Notes: generated from the sequence alone by a model not told the origin. A stretch of DNA of 24,869 nucleotides from an uncultured Clostridia bacterium (GCA_946183095.1 CAMHBE010000001.1:1-24869), one strand, 5' to 3'. Numbered from the stretch's first letter, positions 1 through 6,881 are shown. Translations and numbers: made by a program.

Positions 1-1
1 A

Positions 2-211
2 AAAGATAATTACGTTATGAAGGAAACGACGCTTTATTCCGCACTCACGCGGCTCGAAAAGAACGGCTCAATATCGTCCTACTCCGGACTGCACGACGGC
101 AGAAAGCGAACGTACTACAGCATAACCGACGCGGGAAGGGCGTACTATAAGGAGAAATGCGCCGAATGGGTATTTACAAAGGAAGTTATCGACAACTTTA
201 TAGAGAACTGA
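2..211 (+). CDS. PadR family transcriptional regulator (5' end outside window)
   Basis: This is the C-terminal part of a small winged-helix repressor; the reading frame is open to the left edge, so the true start lies upstream. The visible residues contain the PadR core: a KETTLYSAL recognition-helix segment, then TRLEKNG, then a wing ending in GRKRTYYSITDAG. These match the usual E-x-T-L-Y-x-x-L-x-R-L-E pattern and the G-R-x-R-K-Y-Y-x-L-T-x-x-G wing of the family. PadR proteins bind operator DNA as dimers and usually repress a neighbouring membrane or transport gene. Only 14 nt separate it from the next gene, a HAAS-like membrane protein, so the two are probably one operon. This PadR/HAAS pairing is common in Firmicutes. 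The ligand is unknown. Confidence 0.85.
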   Translation, partial: KDNYVMKETTLYSALTRLEKNGSISSYSGLHDGRKRTYYSITDAGRAYYKEKCAEWVFTKEVIDNFIEN

Positions 212-225
212 CAGGAGGTTCAAAA

Positions 226-1206
226 ATGGACATCATAATGAGTTACATTGACAGTATGTTCGCGGGAGTGCCCGTGACCGATGAAACAAAGCGGCTCCGC
301 GAGGACATCACCGCGAATATGACTGACAAGTACGACGAGCTCGTCAAAGAGGGCAAGAGCGGCAATGAGGCGATAGGAACGGTGATATCGGAGTTCGGGA
401 ACATCGACGAGGTGCTCTCGGAAATGGGCGTTGAGCGCACACCGGTACAGCCTGCCGCGGTTTCAGACCCCGCAAGACCGCTCGTGCGCCGTGTGCGGAT
501 ATATTCCGCCGCAATGGGAGCCGGAGGACTGATCCTGCTCGGCGCAGTCCTGCTTTCCGCCCGTATCGTGTGGGATCAGTACGACTACGCGGGTTTCGGG
601 ATATACGGCATGATATCCGCGCTCACAGGCACCGTGATACTGATAGCGGCACTTGTTATGCGCACCAACATACTTATGGGCAGCGTGGGTCTGCCGCGGG
701 AGATCACCGGAACGCTTCGCAGTATCCGCACAAAATCGGCAAAACGCGATTTCCTGCTGAATATCATATCCCGCTCTGTTGAGCTGTTCGCGTTCGTTGT
801 GTGCGTTTCTACGGATATCGCAGGATATCCGGGACTTACCGGCGTGCTGTTCATGATGGTAACGGTATCGGCAGTGTTCGCTCTGCGGACAGCAATGCTC
901 TGCGCGGAACGGATGTACGGTCGGCTTATCGGTGAACCGCCCGCAAGACCGACAGTTCTCCGGGCAGTAAACTTCTTTGCGGTGCCGGCTCTTTCCTTTG
1001 CGGTAACTTTCACCATGTTCAATATTGTATACTACGCCGGATATATTTCCGGTACGACTACTCTCGGCTGCTTATTTATGGTACTGTTCATGACAGTGCT
1101 GACTATCGCGGAGATCGTCGATCTTATAATTGCAAGGAACGCTGCAATGTATGCCGTACAGCAGGAAGATAACAGCCGTAATTTCCCGGATGTCTCCGGG
1201 TCATGA
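226..1206 (+). CDS. HAAS/DUF1700-like six-TM membrane protein
   Basis: The protein has 326 residues. The start at 226 is chosen because an AGGAGG-type ribosome site (around 213-218) precedes it; an in-frame ATG at 157 lies inside the padR gene and has no such site. Residues 1-70 are soluble and helical (MDIIMSYIDSMF, then LREDITANMTDKYDEL and ISEFGNIDEVLSEMG), which resembles the HAAS/permease-prefix domain found next to PadR regulators. Six hydrophobic stretches follow at about 92-115, 125-146, 178-197, 203-222, 246-270 and 277-301. Its role is not established. By analogy with PadR-linked HAAS proteins it may be a membrane sensor or accessory factor controlled by the upstream repressor. It shows no transporter or enzyme motif. 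Family assignment rests on the N-terminal pattern and the context. Confidence 0.75.
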   Translation: MDIIMSYIDSMFAGVPVTDETKRLREDITANMTDKYDELVKEGKSGNEAIGTVISEFGNIDEVLSEMGVERTPVQPAAVSDPARPLVRRVRIYSAAMGAGGLILLGAVLLSARIVWDQYDYAGFGIYGMISALTGTVILIAALVMRTNILMGSVGLPREITGTLRSIRTKSAKRDFLLNIISRSVELFAFVVCVSTDIAGYPGLTGVLFMMVTVSAVFALRTAMLCAERMYGRLIGEPPARPTVLRAVNFFAVPALSFAVTFTMFNIVYYAGYISGTTTLGCLFMVLFMTVLTIAEIVDLIIARNAAMYAVQQEDNSRNFPDVSGS

Positions 1207-1213
1207 AAAATAA

Positions 1214-1237
1214 AACATCCTCCGAAGGGAGGACGTT
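1214..1237 (+). terminator. Hairpin A after the HAAS-like gene (weak terminator)
   Basis: A 10-bp stem with one mismatch and a GAAG loop (arms 1214-1223 and 1228-1237) is followed by only three T residues. It begins 8 nt after the stop codon of the membrane protein gene, so a role as its terminator is plausible. Twenty-one bases of it recur exactly at 1440-1460. Confidence 0.5.
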
Positions 1238-1278
1238 TCAGTCTGTCAAAAAACTATATTTGCATCCAATATCATTTC

Positions 1279-1418
1279 GGTGCAGCGTTAGGCTGCCGCA
1301 GGTCAAGGGGTGTCTCCCCGATTAGCGGGGAGGTGTCACCGCAGGTGACAGAGGGGCTGACCGACAGACCGCAGCCCTTGTGCCGTCTGCAAAGACAGCG
1401 CGAACGCGCCGCTGCACC
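1279..1418. repeat. Dispersed intergenic element, family 1, copy A (GGTGCAGCG inverted ends)
   Basis: A non-coding block of about 140 bp starts with GGTGCAGCG (1279-1287) and ends with its exact complement CGCTGCACC (1410-1418). Inside are two perfect hairpins, CTCCCCG/CGGGGAG (1314-1332) and GTCACC/GGTGAC (1335-1349). The interior resembles the short hairpin repeats scattered between genes in gut Clostridia. A second element with the same ends lies at 17660-17749, and the last 20 bases of the two agree at 19 positions. There is no transposase; it may be a MITE-like or REP-like sequence. Confidence 0.6.
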
Positions 1419-1436
1419 TACTTTATTGACACGCTG

Positions 1437-1458
1437 ACGTCCTCCGAAGGGAGGACGT
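1437..1458. terminator. Hairpin B at the 3' end of ribU
   Basis: A perfect 9-bp stem (1437-1445 with 1450-1458) with a GAAG loop lies between family 1 copy A and the stop codon of ribU. The T-rich side (TTTT at 1458-1461) is on the plus strand, so as an intrinsic terminator it would serve plus-strand transcripts better than ribU itself. It shares 21 identical bases with hairpin A. Confidence 0.45.
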
Positions 1459-1470
1459 TTTATGATCTTA

Positions 1471-2115
1471 TCAGTCTTTCCTGCGGACAGCCTTAGCAAG
1501 CGGCTTGTAGATCAGGAACACGATCAGGGAATCCAGCATGAACTTCACAAACGTGAAAGGTGCGTTGAACCAGATAAGCGCGTCCCAGAGCGAACCCACG
1601 CCGTTGTTCAGTTCCCTGTACATTCCGATTATCGCGTCTATCGGCATGTGGAAGGCTTCCTGATAGAACGGGTAGGTGATGTAGTAGTTCACGAAGATGC
1701 TCACGACCGCGGTAATGAGAGAACCCACAGCCATTGCGGCCGCCGCCGTCGCCTTTGTGGGCTTCACCTTGTAGATGAACCAAGCGGGTATCACCATTGC
1801 CGCGCCGAGGATGAAGTTGCAGAGTTCGCCGACGCCCGCGGACTGCGACACCGCCATGTGTATGACGTTTTTCAGCAGGCACACGAGTATCCCCGATACC
1901 GGAGAAACGAGGAATGCCGCCAGTATCGCGGAAAGATCGGAGAAGTCGAACTTCACGAATCCCGGAATGAACATCGGCACCGGGAACTCCAGATATTGCA
2001 GCACCACGGCGACTGCGGTGAGTACGCCGGTTATCGCTATGAAGCGGATGCTGTTGACTTTTTCGGTGTGTACCTGTGCCCGTAATTTTGTGGTGGATGC
2101 TGTTTTTGCTGTCAT
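1471..2115 (-). CDS. ribU: Riboflavin ECF transporter S component RibU
   Basis: The substrate-binding membrane subunit for riboflavin (vitamin B2) uptake; it works with a shared energizing module (EcfT and two ATPases) that is not in this window. The 214 residues are almost all hydrophobic, with about six membrane helices. After a short basic N-terminus comes IRFIAITGVLTAVAVVLQ, and residues 55-64 (KFDFSDLSAI) fit the conserved K-x-D-x-S-D-L-P stretch of RibU. The start at 2115 follows an AAGGAGG site 8 nt upstream. A longer frame would run back into the riboswitch and is not used. The gene stands alone behind an FMN riboswitch, which strongly supports the flavin assignment. Confidence 0.93.
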   Translation of the reverse strand: MTAKTASTTKLRAQVHTEKVNSIRFIAITGVLTAVAVVLQYLEFPVPMFIPGFVKFDFSDLSAILAAFLVSPVSGILVCLLKNVIHMAVSQSAGVGELCNFILGAAMVIPAWFIYKVKPTKATAAAAMAVGSLITAVVSIFVNYYITYPFYQEAFHMPIDAIIGMYRELNNGVGSLWDALIWFNAPFTFVKFMLDSLIVFLIYKPLAKAVRRKD

Positions 2116-2154
2116 TTCAATAACCTCCTTGACATAACTTCGGAGGAAACAAAA

Positions 2155-2183
2155 TGCCCCCTGCAAAATAAATGCAAGGGGCG
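2155..2183 (-). terminator. Riboswitch-controlled intrinsic terminator of ribU
   Basis: On the minus strand GCCCCTTGCA pairs with TGCAGGGGGC across a 7-nt loop: ten pairs with one G-U wobble, followed by ATTTTGTTT. It sits between the FMN aptamer and the ribU ribosome site, which is where the expression platform of a transcription-terminating riboswitch is expected. Confidence 0.85.
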
Positions 2184-2208
2184 GTACTTCAATAAGCACT
2201 TTTGTTTC

Positions 2209-2314
2209 TTTCATCCGGACTATACCGTCGGTATCGGAATTTCACCGATTCGGCACCCACGCGGGTGTTCGCGGACTTTTACCGCCGGTGGGGATTTTCA
2301 CCCCGCCCCGAAAC
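2209..2314 (-). promoter_or_regulatory. FMN riboswitch (RFN element)
   Basis: Read on the minus strand, the sequence contains the hallmark conserved blocks of the FMN aptamer: GGGGCGGGGTGAAAATCCCC, then ACCGGCGGTAAA and AGTCCGCGA, then GAATCGGTGAAATTCCGAT, and finally ACCGACGGTATAGTCCGGATG. It begins shortly downstream of the CD1247-type gene and ends about 95 nt before the ribU start. When FMN is abundant the terminator at 2155-2183 should form and shut off riboflavin import. Confidence 0.97.
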
Positions 2315-2357
2315 AACATAAATTTTCTGTTTGTCTGCGGTGTGACCGCTTAAGACC

Positions 2358-2759
2358 TTATTCATCCTCGATATCGTCGAGCTCGAACTCTATCGTGCTG
2401 CCGCAGTTCGGACATTCGATCTTGCCGTTCGCGATAACGTCGAAATCCGCGGTTATCGTGTTGTTGCAGGTCGGGCAGGTCAGCTCGTAGAGGTCGTCCT
2501 CGTCATCGTCGCCGCGGTCATATTCGTCCTCGCCGTAGACCTCATCTTCGAGATCCATAACGCTCTCTTCGAGGTCAGTCACCACGTCGGAAACATCCGC
2601 GAGGTCGCTGTCGATATCCTCGATGTTGAGTGCGATATCACCGAGCACGTCGATCACAGCCGCGAGTATCTTGCCTTCGGGCGTTTCGGTGTTCAGCTTC
2701 ATGCCCTCGGCGAGACCCTTGATATATGATACCTTTTCGGCAATTGTCATATCTTCCAT
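2358..2759 (-). CDS. CD1247 N-terminal domain / zinc-ribbon protein
   Basis: This 133-residue acidic protein has two parts. Residues 1-50 (TIAEKVSYIKGLAEGM, then ILAAVIDVLGDIA) match the helical CD1247-type N-terminal domain of Clostridia. A coiled, very acidic linker (about residues 55-90) leads to a zinc ribbon with Cys95, Cys98, Cys116 and Cys119 (CPTC and CPNC). The start has an AGGTGAT site just upstream. It follows efp by 32 nt and is probably co-transcribed with it, as in many Clostridia. The function is unknown; the zinc ribbon and the neighbourhood suggest a link with translation or RNA, but this is inference from position only. Confidence 0.85.
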   Translation of the reverse strand: MEDMTIAEKVSYIKGLAEGMKLNTETPEGKILAAVIDVLGDIALNIEDIDSDLADVSDVVTDLEESVMDLEDEVYGEDEYDRGDDDEDDLYELTCPTCNNTITADFDVIANGKIECPNCGSTIEFELDDIEDE

Positions 2760-2791
2760 TTTATCACCTCATTAGGGATGTTACGGAGCGC

Positions 2792-3355
2792 TTACTTGTT
2801 TGCACGCTCCATATATTCGCCTGTTCTCGTATCTATTCTGATAATGTCGCCGATATCAATGAACAGCGGAACGCGGATCTCCGCACCTGTTTCGAGAGTT
2901 GCGGGCTTTGTGGCGTTTGTGGCTGTATCGCCCTTGAAGCCGGGGTCTGTCTGTGTAACTTCCAGCTCAACGAAGTTGGGGGGCTCGACGCCGAAGACTT
3001 TGCCCTTGTAAGAGAGCACCTTGCAAACTGTGTTTTCCTTGACGAACTTGAAGTTATCGCCTACTTCGGACGCGTTGATCGGAACATCCTCATAAGTTTC
3101 GCTGTCCATGAAGTGATAGAGTTCGCCGTCCTCGTATGTGAATTCCATATCCTTGCGCTCGATGAACGCTGTGGGGAATTTAGCCGTCGGGTTGTAGGAC
3201 TTCTCGACCACCGCACCGGTGAGCACGTTCTTGGTCTTTGTTCTTACGAAAGCCGCGCCTTTGCCGGGCTTGACGTGCTGGAACTCGACCACCTGCATTA
3301 CCTGACCGTCTTCTTCAAAGGTCATGCCGTTTCTGAAATCGCCTGCTGTTATCAT
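2792..3355 (-). CDS. efp: Elongation factor P
   Basis: EF-P enters ribosomes stalled at polyproline codons and promotes peptide bond formation. The 187-residue protein has the three expected OB/KOW-like domains: an N-terminal KOW domain beginning [16 protein letters not shown], with the loop [10 protein letters not shown] carrying the lysine that faces the P-site tRNA, then a central domain, and a C-terminal domain with the signature residues [11 protein letters not shown]. The start at 3355 is preceded by AGGAGGAT. A longer in-frame start at 3373 lies over that ribosome site and is rejected. A good promoter lies about 60 nt upstream. Loop modification enzymes were not seen in this window. 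Confidence 0.98.
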   Translation of the reverse strand: MITAGDFRNGMTFEEDGQVMQVVEFQHVKPGKGAAFVRTKTKNVLTGAVVEKSYNPTAKFPTAFIERKDMEFTYEDGELYHFMDSETYEDVPINASEVGDNFKFVKENTVCKVLSYKGKVFGVEPPNFVELEVTQTDPGFKGDTATNATKPATLETGAEIRVPLFIDIGDIIRIDTRTGEYMERANK

Positions 3356-3411
3356 TGGTTTATCCTCCTGCATTTTACTGGGAATTGCGTTATTTCATAA
3401 CTATCCTATAT

Positions 3412-3440
3412 ATTGTACTATATTTTTCTGCAAATTGCAA
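3412..3440 (-). promoter_or_regulatory. Promoter of efp
   Basis: On the minus strand a TTGCAA -35 box (3435-3440) and a TACAAT -10 box (3412-3417) are separated by 17 nt, in an AT-rich region just after the pepP terminator. It fits a housekeeping sigma-A promoter for the efp operon. Confidence 0.7.
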
Positions 3441-3476
3441 TAGTTTTTTAAAAAAAACATATTTTTTATAACAAAA

Positions 3477-3513
3477 GCACATTTCACCACGTTATGTGCG
3501 GGGCGAAATGTGC
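3477..3513 (-). terminator. Terminator of the yqeG-aroQ-pepP operon
   Basis: Read on the minus strand, GCACATTTC with GAAATGTGC form a perfect 9-bp stem that extends inward by GCC/GGT, and it is followed by TTTTGTT. It lies about 40 nt after the pepP stop codon. Confidence 0.85.
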
Positions 3514-3553
3514 AAAATTGCCGTTATCCGAAGCAGGGCGCATATTGCCGTTA

Positions 3554-4621
3554 TCAGATGTAGATGAGCGTTTTCGGCGCTTTGGTGAGGTTGAGACAGC
3601 CGTCGGTGGTGACGACCACCATATCTTCGATGCGGACACCGTATTTGTGCGGGATATAAACGCCCGGCTCGATAGTGATGACCATGCCTTCGTGCAGAGT
3701 GAAGGGGCTTTTTGCCGAAACGGTGGGGGATTCGTGTATCTCCAGACCGACACCGTGACCGAGACCGTGAGTGAAGTATTTTTCATACCCCCACGCGTCG
3801 AGGGTACTTCTTGCGACGCTGTCAACGAGCTTGCCGGTAACGTCCGCGTGTACGGCTTTCATAGCGTCCGTCTGCGCGCCCCATACCGCGTTATATACCT
3901 TCTGCATCTCCTCGTCGGGCTTGCCGATAACAACAGTTCTTGTCATGTCGGAATGGTAGCCGTCAACGACTGCGCCGAAGTCGAGGGTGAGGAACTCGCC
4001 GTTCTCGATAGGCTTATCGGTGGGTACTGCGTGCGGGCAGGCGGAGTTCACGCCGGATGCCGCGATAGTGTCGAATGACAGACCGTCCGCTCCGAGGTCC
4101 ATCATGTAGAAATTCAGCACCGATGCCACCTGCTTTTCGGTCATGCCGGGGCGGATGTTGGTTATCAGCTTTGCGAGAGCCGCTTCGGCTATGCGCTGTG
4201 CAGCCTCTATCTTCTGTATCTCCTCCGCGCTCTTGATGATGCGCATTTTATCTATCGTATCGGAGAGCCAGTTCGACGCGTCTATGGTGAGGTTCGTGAA
4301 CAGCTTCCTGTAATCTTCGAGTTCGGACACCGTAACGCGCTTGCTCTCGATAGAGATCACCTTTATGCCGTGATCCTCTATCATAGAGTGTATCTGCTTG
4401 CGCAGATCGCTGAGCAGTACGACTTCCACGCCATCAGCCTGTTTCACGGCGTGTTCGTAGTATCTGCCGTCGATGATGAAATAGCTCTTGTCGCGGGTAA
4501 CGAATACCACGCCGGCTTCCGATTTGAATCCGCAGGCATACTGACGGGAGACTTCGCTTGTTATTAGCGCCGCGTGGGAAGGGTCTTTGAGTTCCGCGGC
4601 TATCCTGTCCGTTCTTGTCAT
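3554..4621 (-). CDS. pepP: M24 family Xaa-Pro aminopeptidase
   Basis: A cytoplasmic metallopeptidase that removes an N-terminal residue preceding proline. The 355-residue protein has a creatinase-type N-terminal domain (to about residue 120) and a pita-bread catalytic domain. The five dinuclear-metal ligands can be placed: Asp214 (TLDFGA), Asp225 (GYHSDMTR), His289 (HGLGHGVG), Glu318 (TIEPGV) and Glu332 (VRIEDM). The start at 4621 follows AAGGAGA; an earlier in-frame start lies within the end of aroQ and has no such site. The gene starts 16 nt after aroQ and ends in a strong terminator, so it is the last gene of its operon. The aroQ-peptidase-efp order is conserved in Firmicutes. The exact peptide specificity cannot be read from sequence. 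Confidence 0.93.
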   Translation of the reverse strand: MTRTDRIAAELKDPSHAALITSEVSRQYACGFKSEAGVVFVTRDKSYFIIDGRYYEHAVKQADGVEVVLLSDLRKQIHSMIEDHGIKVISIESKRVTVSELEDYRKLFTNLTIDASNWLSDTIDKMRIIKSAEEIQKIEAAQRIAEAALAKLITNIRPGMTEKQVASVLNFYMMDLGADGLSFDTIAASGVNSACPHAVPTDKPIENGEFLTLDFGAVVDGYHSDMTRTVVIGKPDEEMQKVYNAVWGAQTDAMKAVHADVTGKLVDSVARSTLDAWGYEKYFTHGLGHGVGLEIHESPTVSAKSPFTLHEGMVITIEPGVYIPHKYGVRIEDMVVVTTDGCLNLTKAPKTLIYI

Positions 4622-4637
4622 GATATCTTCTCCTTGT

Positions 4638-5087
4638 TTATATAGAATTGAGCGCATCTATCGCGAGTCTGTAAACGTGCTTGCCGAAACCGCATATCAC
4701 GCCTGTGCAGACTGCCGACAGCACCGACTTGTGCCGGAATTCCTCACGCTTGTGAACATTCGACAGATGCACTTCGACGCAGGGAAGCTCCACTGCGGCG
4801 ATAGCGTCCCGTATAGCGATGCTGTAGTGGGTGTATGCACCCGCATTCAGCACTATCCCGTCGGCATTTCCCCTTGCGGAGTGGATGAAGTCTATCAGTT
4901 CACCCTCCGAGTTGGACTGGAAGAACTCAGGCTGCACGCCGACAGTCCTGCAGTATCCGGCAAGCTCGGCGTTTATGCTTTCGAGCGTGTCGGCTCCGTA
5001 TATTTCCGGTTCCCGCAGCCCCAGCATGGTTTTCATGAGCGTAGTCTTTCCCGAGCGGTTTGGTCCGTTTATCACGAATATCTTCAT
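4638..5087 (-). CDS. aroQ: Type II 3-dehydroquinate dehydratase with P-loop-like insertion
   Basis: AroQ converts 3-dehydroquinate to 3-dehydroshikimate in the shikimate pathway and forms a dodecamer. Recognised type II residues are Asn10 (INGPN), Arg25 (REP), Tyr30 (YG), Asn81 and His87 (LNAGAYTH), His107 (HLSNVH) and Arg118. These line up with the known catalytic set of the family at a nearly constant offset. The length is 149 residues. The odd point is the loop between Asn10 and Arg25: it has 14 residues instead of the usual 6 and reads RSGKTTLMKTMLGL, which makes a perfect GxxxxGKT Walker A motif from Gly8 to Thr15. The start codon overlaps the upstream stop as ATGA, so the gene is translationally coupled to the TIM-barrel gene. 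Activity is likely but not certain. Confidence 0.92.
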   Translation of the reverse strand: MKIFVINGPNRSGKTTLMKTMLGLREPEIYGADTLESINAELAGYCRTVGVQPEFFQSNSEGELIDFIHSARGNADGIVLNAGAYTHYSIAIRDAIAAVELPCVEVHLSNVHKREEFRHKSVLSAVCTGVICGFGKHVYRLAIDALNSI

Positions 5088-5929
5088 TTTGTGATCCCCT
5101 CGTAGTATCTCTTCATGGCGGCAGCGTCCTCCGCCTGTGTTCCGCTGCTCTCGCAGACTATGGACGGTTCGAGCGAACGCTTTGCGAACTGCTCCATGAG
5201 CGGCTCGAACTGCGGACCGTACTGCGTGTCTTCAAATGTCAGGTGCATCTTCTCGCCGCCTGCGGTGTACATTATCTTGCTGAAATGCACATGGAAGTGT
5301 TTCAGCCTGTCATGCCCCAGTTTGTTCTCTATCTCGTCGAGCATTGCGGCGTAATCGGCTTCGCTCTTTATCCCGCCCAGCGTGCGGGCATTGAGATGCC
5401 CGAAATCCACACAAGGCAGGAACCTTTCGTCCACCGTGCAGAGCTCGAGGACTTCCGACAGAGTGCCGAGCTGGTTTATCTTTCCCATAGTCTCGGGGCA
5501 GAGTATGATCTCGCTCAGCCCCTCGTCATCCAGAGCCTTCTGTGCTCTTGCGAGGGTGTCTTTTGCAAGTTCCGCAGCTGCTTCGCGTGTCATTTTCGAG
5601 CAGGAACCCGAATGTACCACCATTTTTCGTATGCCGAGACGGTGGGACGCGCGGGCGCTGTCGAGTATGTAGTCCACGCTTTTCAGCCGTGTTTCCTCTT
5701 TTTCGCTTGACAGGGATATGAAGTAGGGGGTGTGCAGTGTCAGGTATATGCCGTTTTCGGCGGCAAGACCGGGCAGCAGCTCGTATGTTTTTTCGGAGAT
5801 GCGAACGCCGCGTCCGCATTCCACCTCATAGCCGTTAAGTCCCATCGAAGCGAGGTATTCGGGTAGCTGTTCGGGGAATTTCCGCTTACCGAAGCTGTCG
5901 GAGTTCCCGCCGGGTGCGAATGTTATCAT
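5084..5929 (-). CDS. Endonuclease IV-like TIM-barrel metal enzyme
   Basis: A 281-residue protein of the AP endonuclease 2 / sugar-phosphate isomerase TIM-barrel superfamily. Likely metal ligands in the endonuclease IV order are visible: His66 (LHTPYF), His106 (VVHSGS), Glu146 (CPETMG), Asp175 and His178 (VDFGHLNA), His213 (HVHFSK) and Glu260 (CESSG). The strand that in true endonuclease IV carries D-R-H reads GGEKMHLTF here, so one zinc site is altered. It could be a DNA repair nuclease, but this subfamily in Clostridia has no proven role, and the same fold also includes sugar isomerases and 3-dehydroshikimate dehydratases. Its stop overlaps the aroQ start by 4 nt, and yqeG lies 26 nt upstream. 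Confidence 0.85.
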   Translation of the reverse strand: MITFAPGGNSDSFGKRKFPEQLPEYLASMGLNGYEVECGRGVRISEKTYELLPGLAAENGIYLTLHTPYFISLSSEKEETRLKSVDYILDSARASHRLGIRKMVVHSGSCSKMTREAAAELAKDTLARAQKALDDEGLSEIILCPETMGKINQLGTLSEVLELCTVDERFLPCVDFGHLNARTLGGIKSEADYAAMLDEIENKLGHDRLKHFHVHFSKIMYTAGGEKMHLTFEDTQYGPQFEPLMEQFAKRSLEPSIVCESSGTQAEDAAAMKRYYEGITK

Positions 5930-5955
5930 AAAATACCACTTTTTCTGATCATGAA

Positions 5956-6441
5956 TTATCTGTTCTCTCGTCTGAACACAAGGTTCTCCGCCTTGCGCTT
6001 CATTCTGAAGAATACGTTCTTTTCGAGCATGAACGGCTCAACGAGTATCGTCGGCATACCTGCGAGGTTTCCGCCGAGCACATCGGTGAATATCTGGTCG
6101 CCGACGACTGCGGTGCGCTTACGGTCGGTGCCGAGTTTTTTCAGTGCTCTGTTGATGCCGGGAGTCAGCGGTTTTGCGCCGTTTGCGGTGTAGTCAAGTC
6201 CGAGCTTTGCCGCGAGCGGAGCAACTCTCTTTGCGGTATTGTTCGATACGACCATCATCGGTACGCCGAGCTCCCGCATTTTATCGAGCCATTCGGGGAT
6301 GCCCTGTTCAGCGGCGGGCGCGCCGTGCAGTGACAGGGTATTGTCGAGGTCGAGGATAAGCGCGTCAATACCGTGTTCTGTAAGGAAATCACGGTCGATG
6401 CAAAGGACATTCTTTATCCAGATCGTCGGCTTGAAAAGCAT
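5956..6441 (-). CDS. yqeG: YqeG family HAD IIIA-type phosphatase
   Basis: A 161-residue haloacid dehalogenase-fold phosphatase. The nucleophile motif DLDNTL lies near residues 31-36, the second motif is VVSNN (about 64-68), Lys90 is the likely motif III lysine, and the acidic motif GDQIFTDV follows around residues 114-121. The C-terminal basic stretch (FFRMKRKAENLVFR) is also typical of YqeG. In Bacillus this gene begins the yqeG-yqeH-aroE-yhbY-nadD-yqeK-rsfS cluster linked to ribosome assembly. Here it has been separated from yhbY and its partners and starts the operon with the TIM-barrel gene, aroQ and pepP. The start has an AAAAGGAG site upstream. The physiological substrate is not known. 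Confidence 0.93.
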   Translation of the reverse strand: MLFKPTIWIKNVLCIDRDFLTEHGIDALILDLDNTLSLHGAPAAEQGIPEWLDKMRELGVPMMVVSNNTAKRVAPLAAKLGLDYTANGAKPLTPGINRALKKLGTDRKRTAVVGDQIFTDVLGGNLAGMPTILVEPFMLEKNVFFRMKRKAENLVFRRENR

Positions 6442-6515
6442 TTGATACCGACTCCTTTTCGGTCTGATGAAAGGATATATGTTAAACGGGTCTTCGCCGT
6501 TTATTATGACATAAA

Positions 6516-6544
6516 TTAAGCGGACTCTGTCCGAGACCGCTTAA
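6516..6544 (-). terminator. Terminator of rpsU
   Basis: TTAAGCGG (6516-6523) pairs perfectly with CCGCTTAA (6537-6544). The minus strand continues with TTTATG, and the plus strand with ATTTTT, so it could work in both directions. It lies about 35 nt after the rpsU stop. Confidence 0.7.
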
Positions 6545-6577
6545 ATTTTTCGTGTTCTTTCATTACATCTGATCGCA

Positions 6578-6754
6578 TTACTTGAACTTGCGCTTGCGTG
6601 CAGCTTCGGACTTCTTCTTACGCTTTACAGAAGGCTTTTCGTAATGTTCTCTTTTGCGAACCTCAGCCAGTACGCCGTCTCTTGCGCACGAACGCTTGAA
6701 ACGCTTCAGCGCTGTATCGAGCGATTCGTTTTTGCCAAGACGAATTTCAGCCAT
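6578..6754 (-). CDS. rpsU: 30S ribosomal protein S21
   Basis: A 58-residue, very basic small-subunit protein near the anti-Shine-Dalgarno end of 16S rRNA, needed for efficient initiation. The sequence [20 protein letters not shown] at the N-terminus and the lysine/arginine-rich tail ending in ARKRKFK match the bacterial S21 family. The start at 6754 is preceded by AAGGGAGG; an in-frame ATG at 6853 lies in the promoter region and is not used. The gene is monocistronic here, with its own consensus promoter and terminator. In many Firmicutes it is followed by yqeY; here the next gene downstream is yqeG. Confidence 0.97.
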   Translation of the reverse strand: MAEIRLGKNESLDTALKRFKRSCARDGVLAEVRKREHYEKPSVKRKKKSEAARKRKFK

Positions 6755-6852
6755 TAAGTATCCCTCCCTTTGCCTTACGGCACAGGCATAATATATCAAA
6801 ACATAATGTGATGATCTTAAATTGACAGGCGATATAATCAAACCCACAAACA

Positions 6853-6881
6853 ATTATACATGATATAACAAAATTTGTCAA
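6853..6881 (-). promoter_or_regulatory. Consensus sigma-A promoter of rpsU
   Basis: TTGACA (6876-6881) and TATAAT (6853-6858) on the minus strand are separated by exactly 17 nt: a perfect housekeeping promoter. The expected transcript leader is about 90 nt. The AT-rich stretch to 7020 shows no clear terminator for rsfS. Confidence 0.9.

Noticed and set aside
157..225. Longer N-terminus for the HAAS-like membrane protein (start at 157)
   Set aside because: It overlaps the end of the PadR gene, lacks a ribosome site, and the ATG at 226 has a strong one and the expected family N-terminus.
2330..2350. Hairpin GCGGT/ACCGC after the CD1247-type gene as a terminator
   Set aside because: Only 5 bp and not followed by T residues; more likely incidental to the ribU promoter region.
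6484..6502. Second hairpin AAACGG/CCGTTT between rpsU and yqeG
   Set aside because: A 6-bp stem without a clear T run on the minus strand; too weak to call a terminator.
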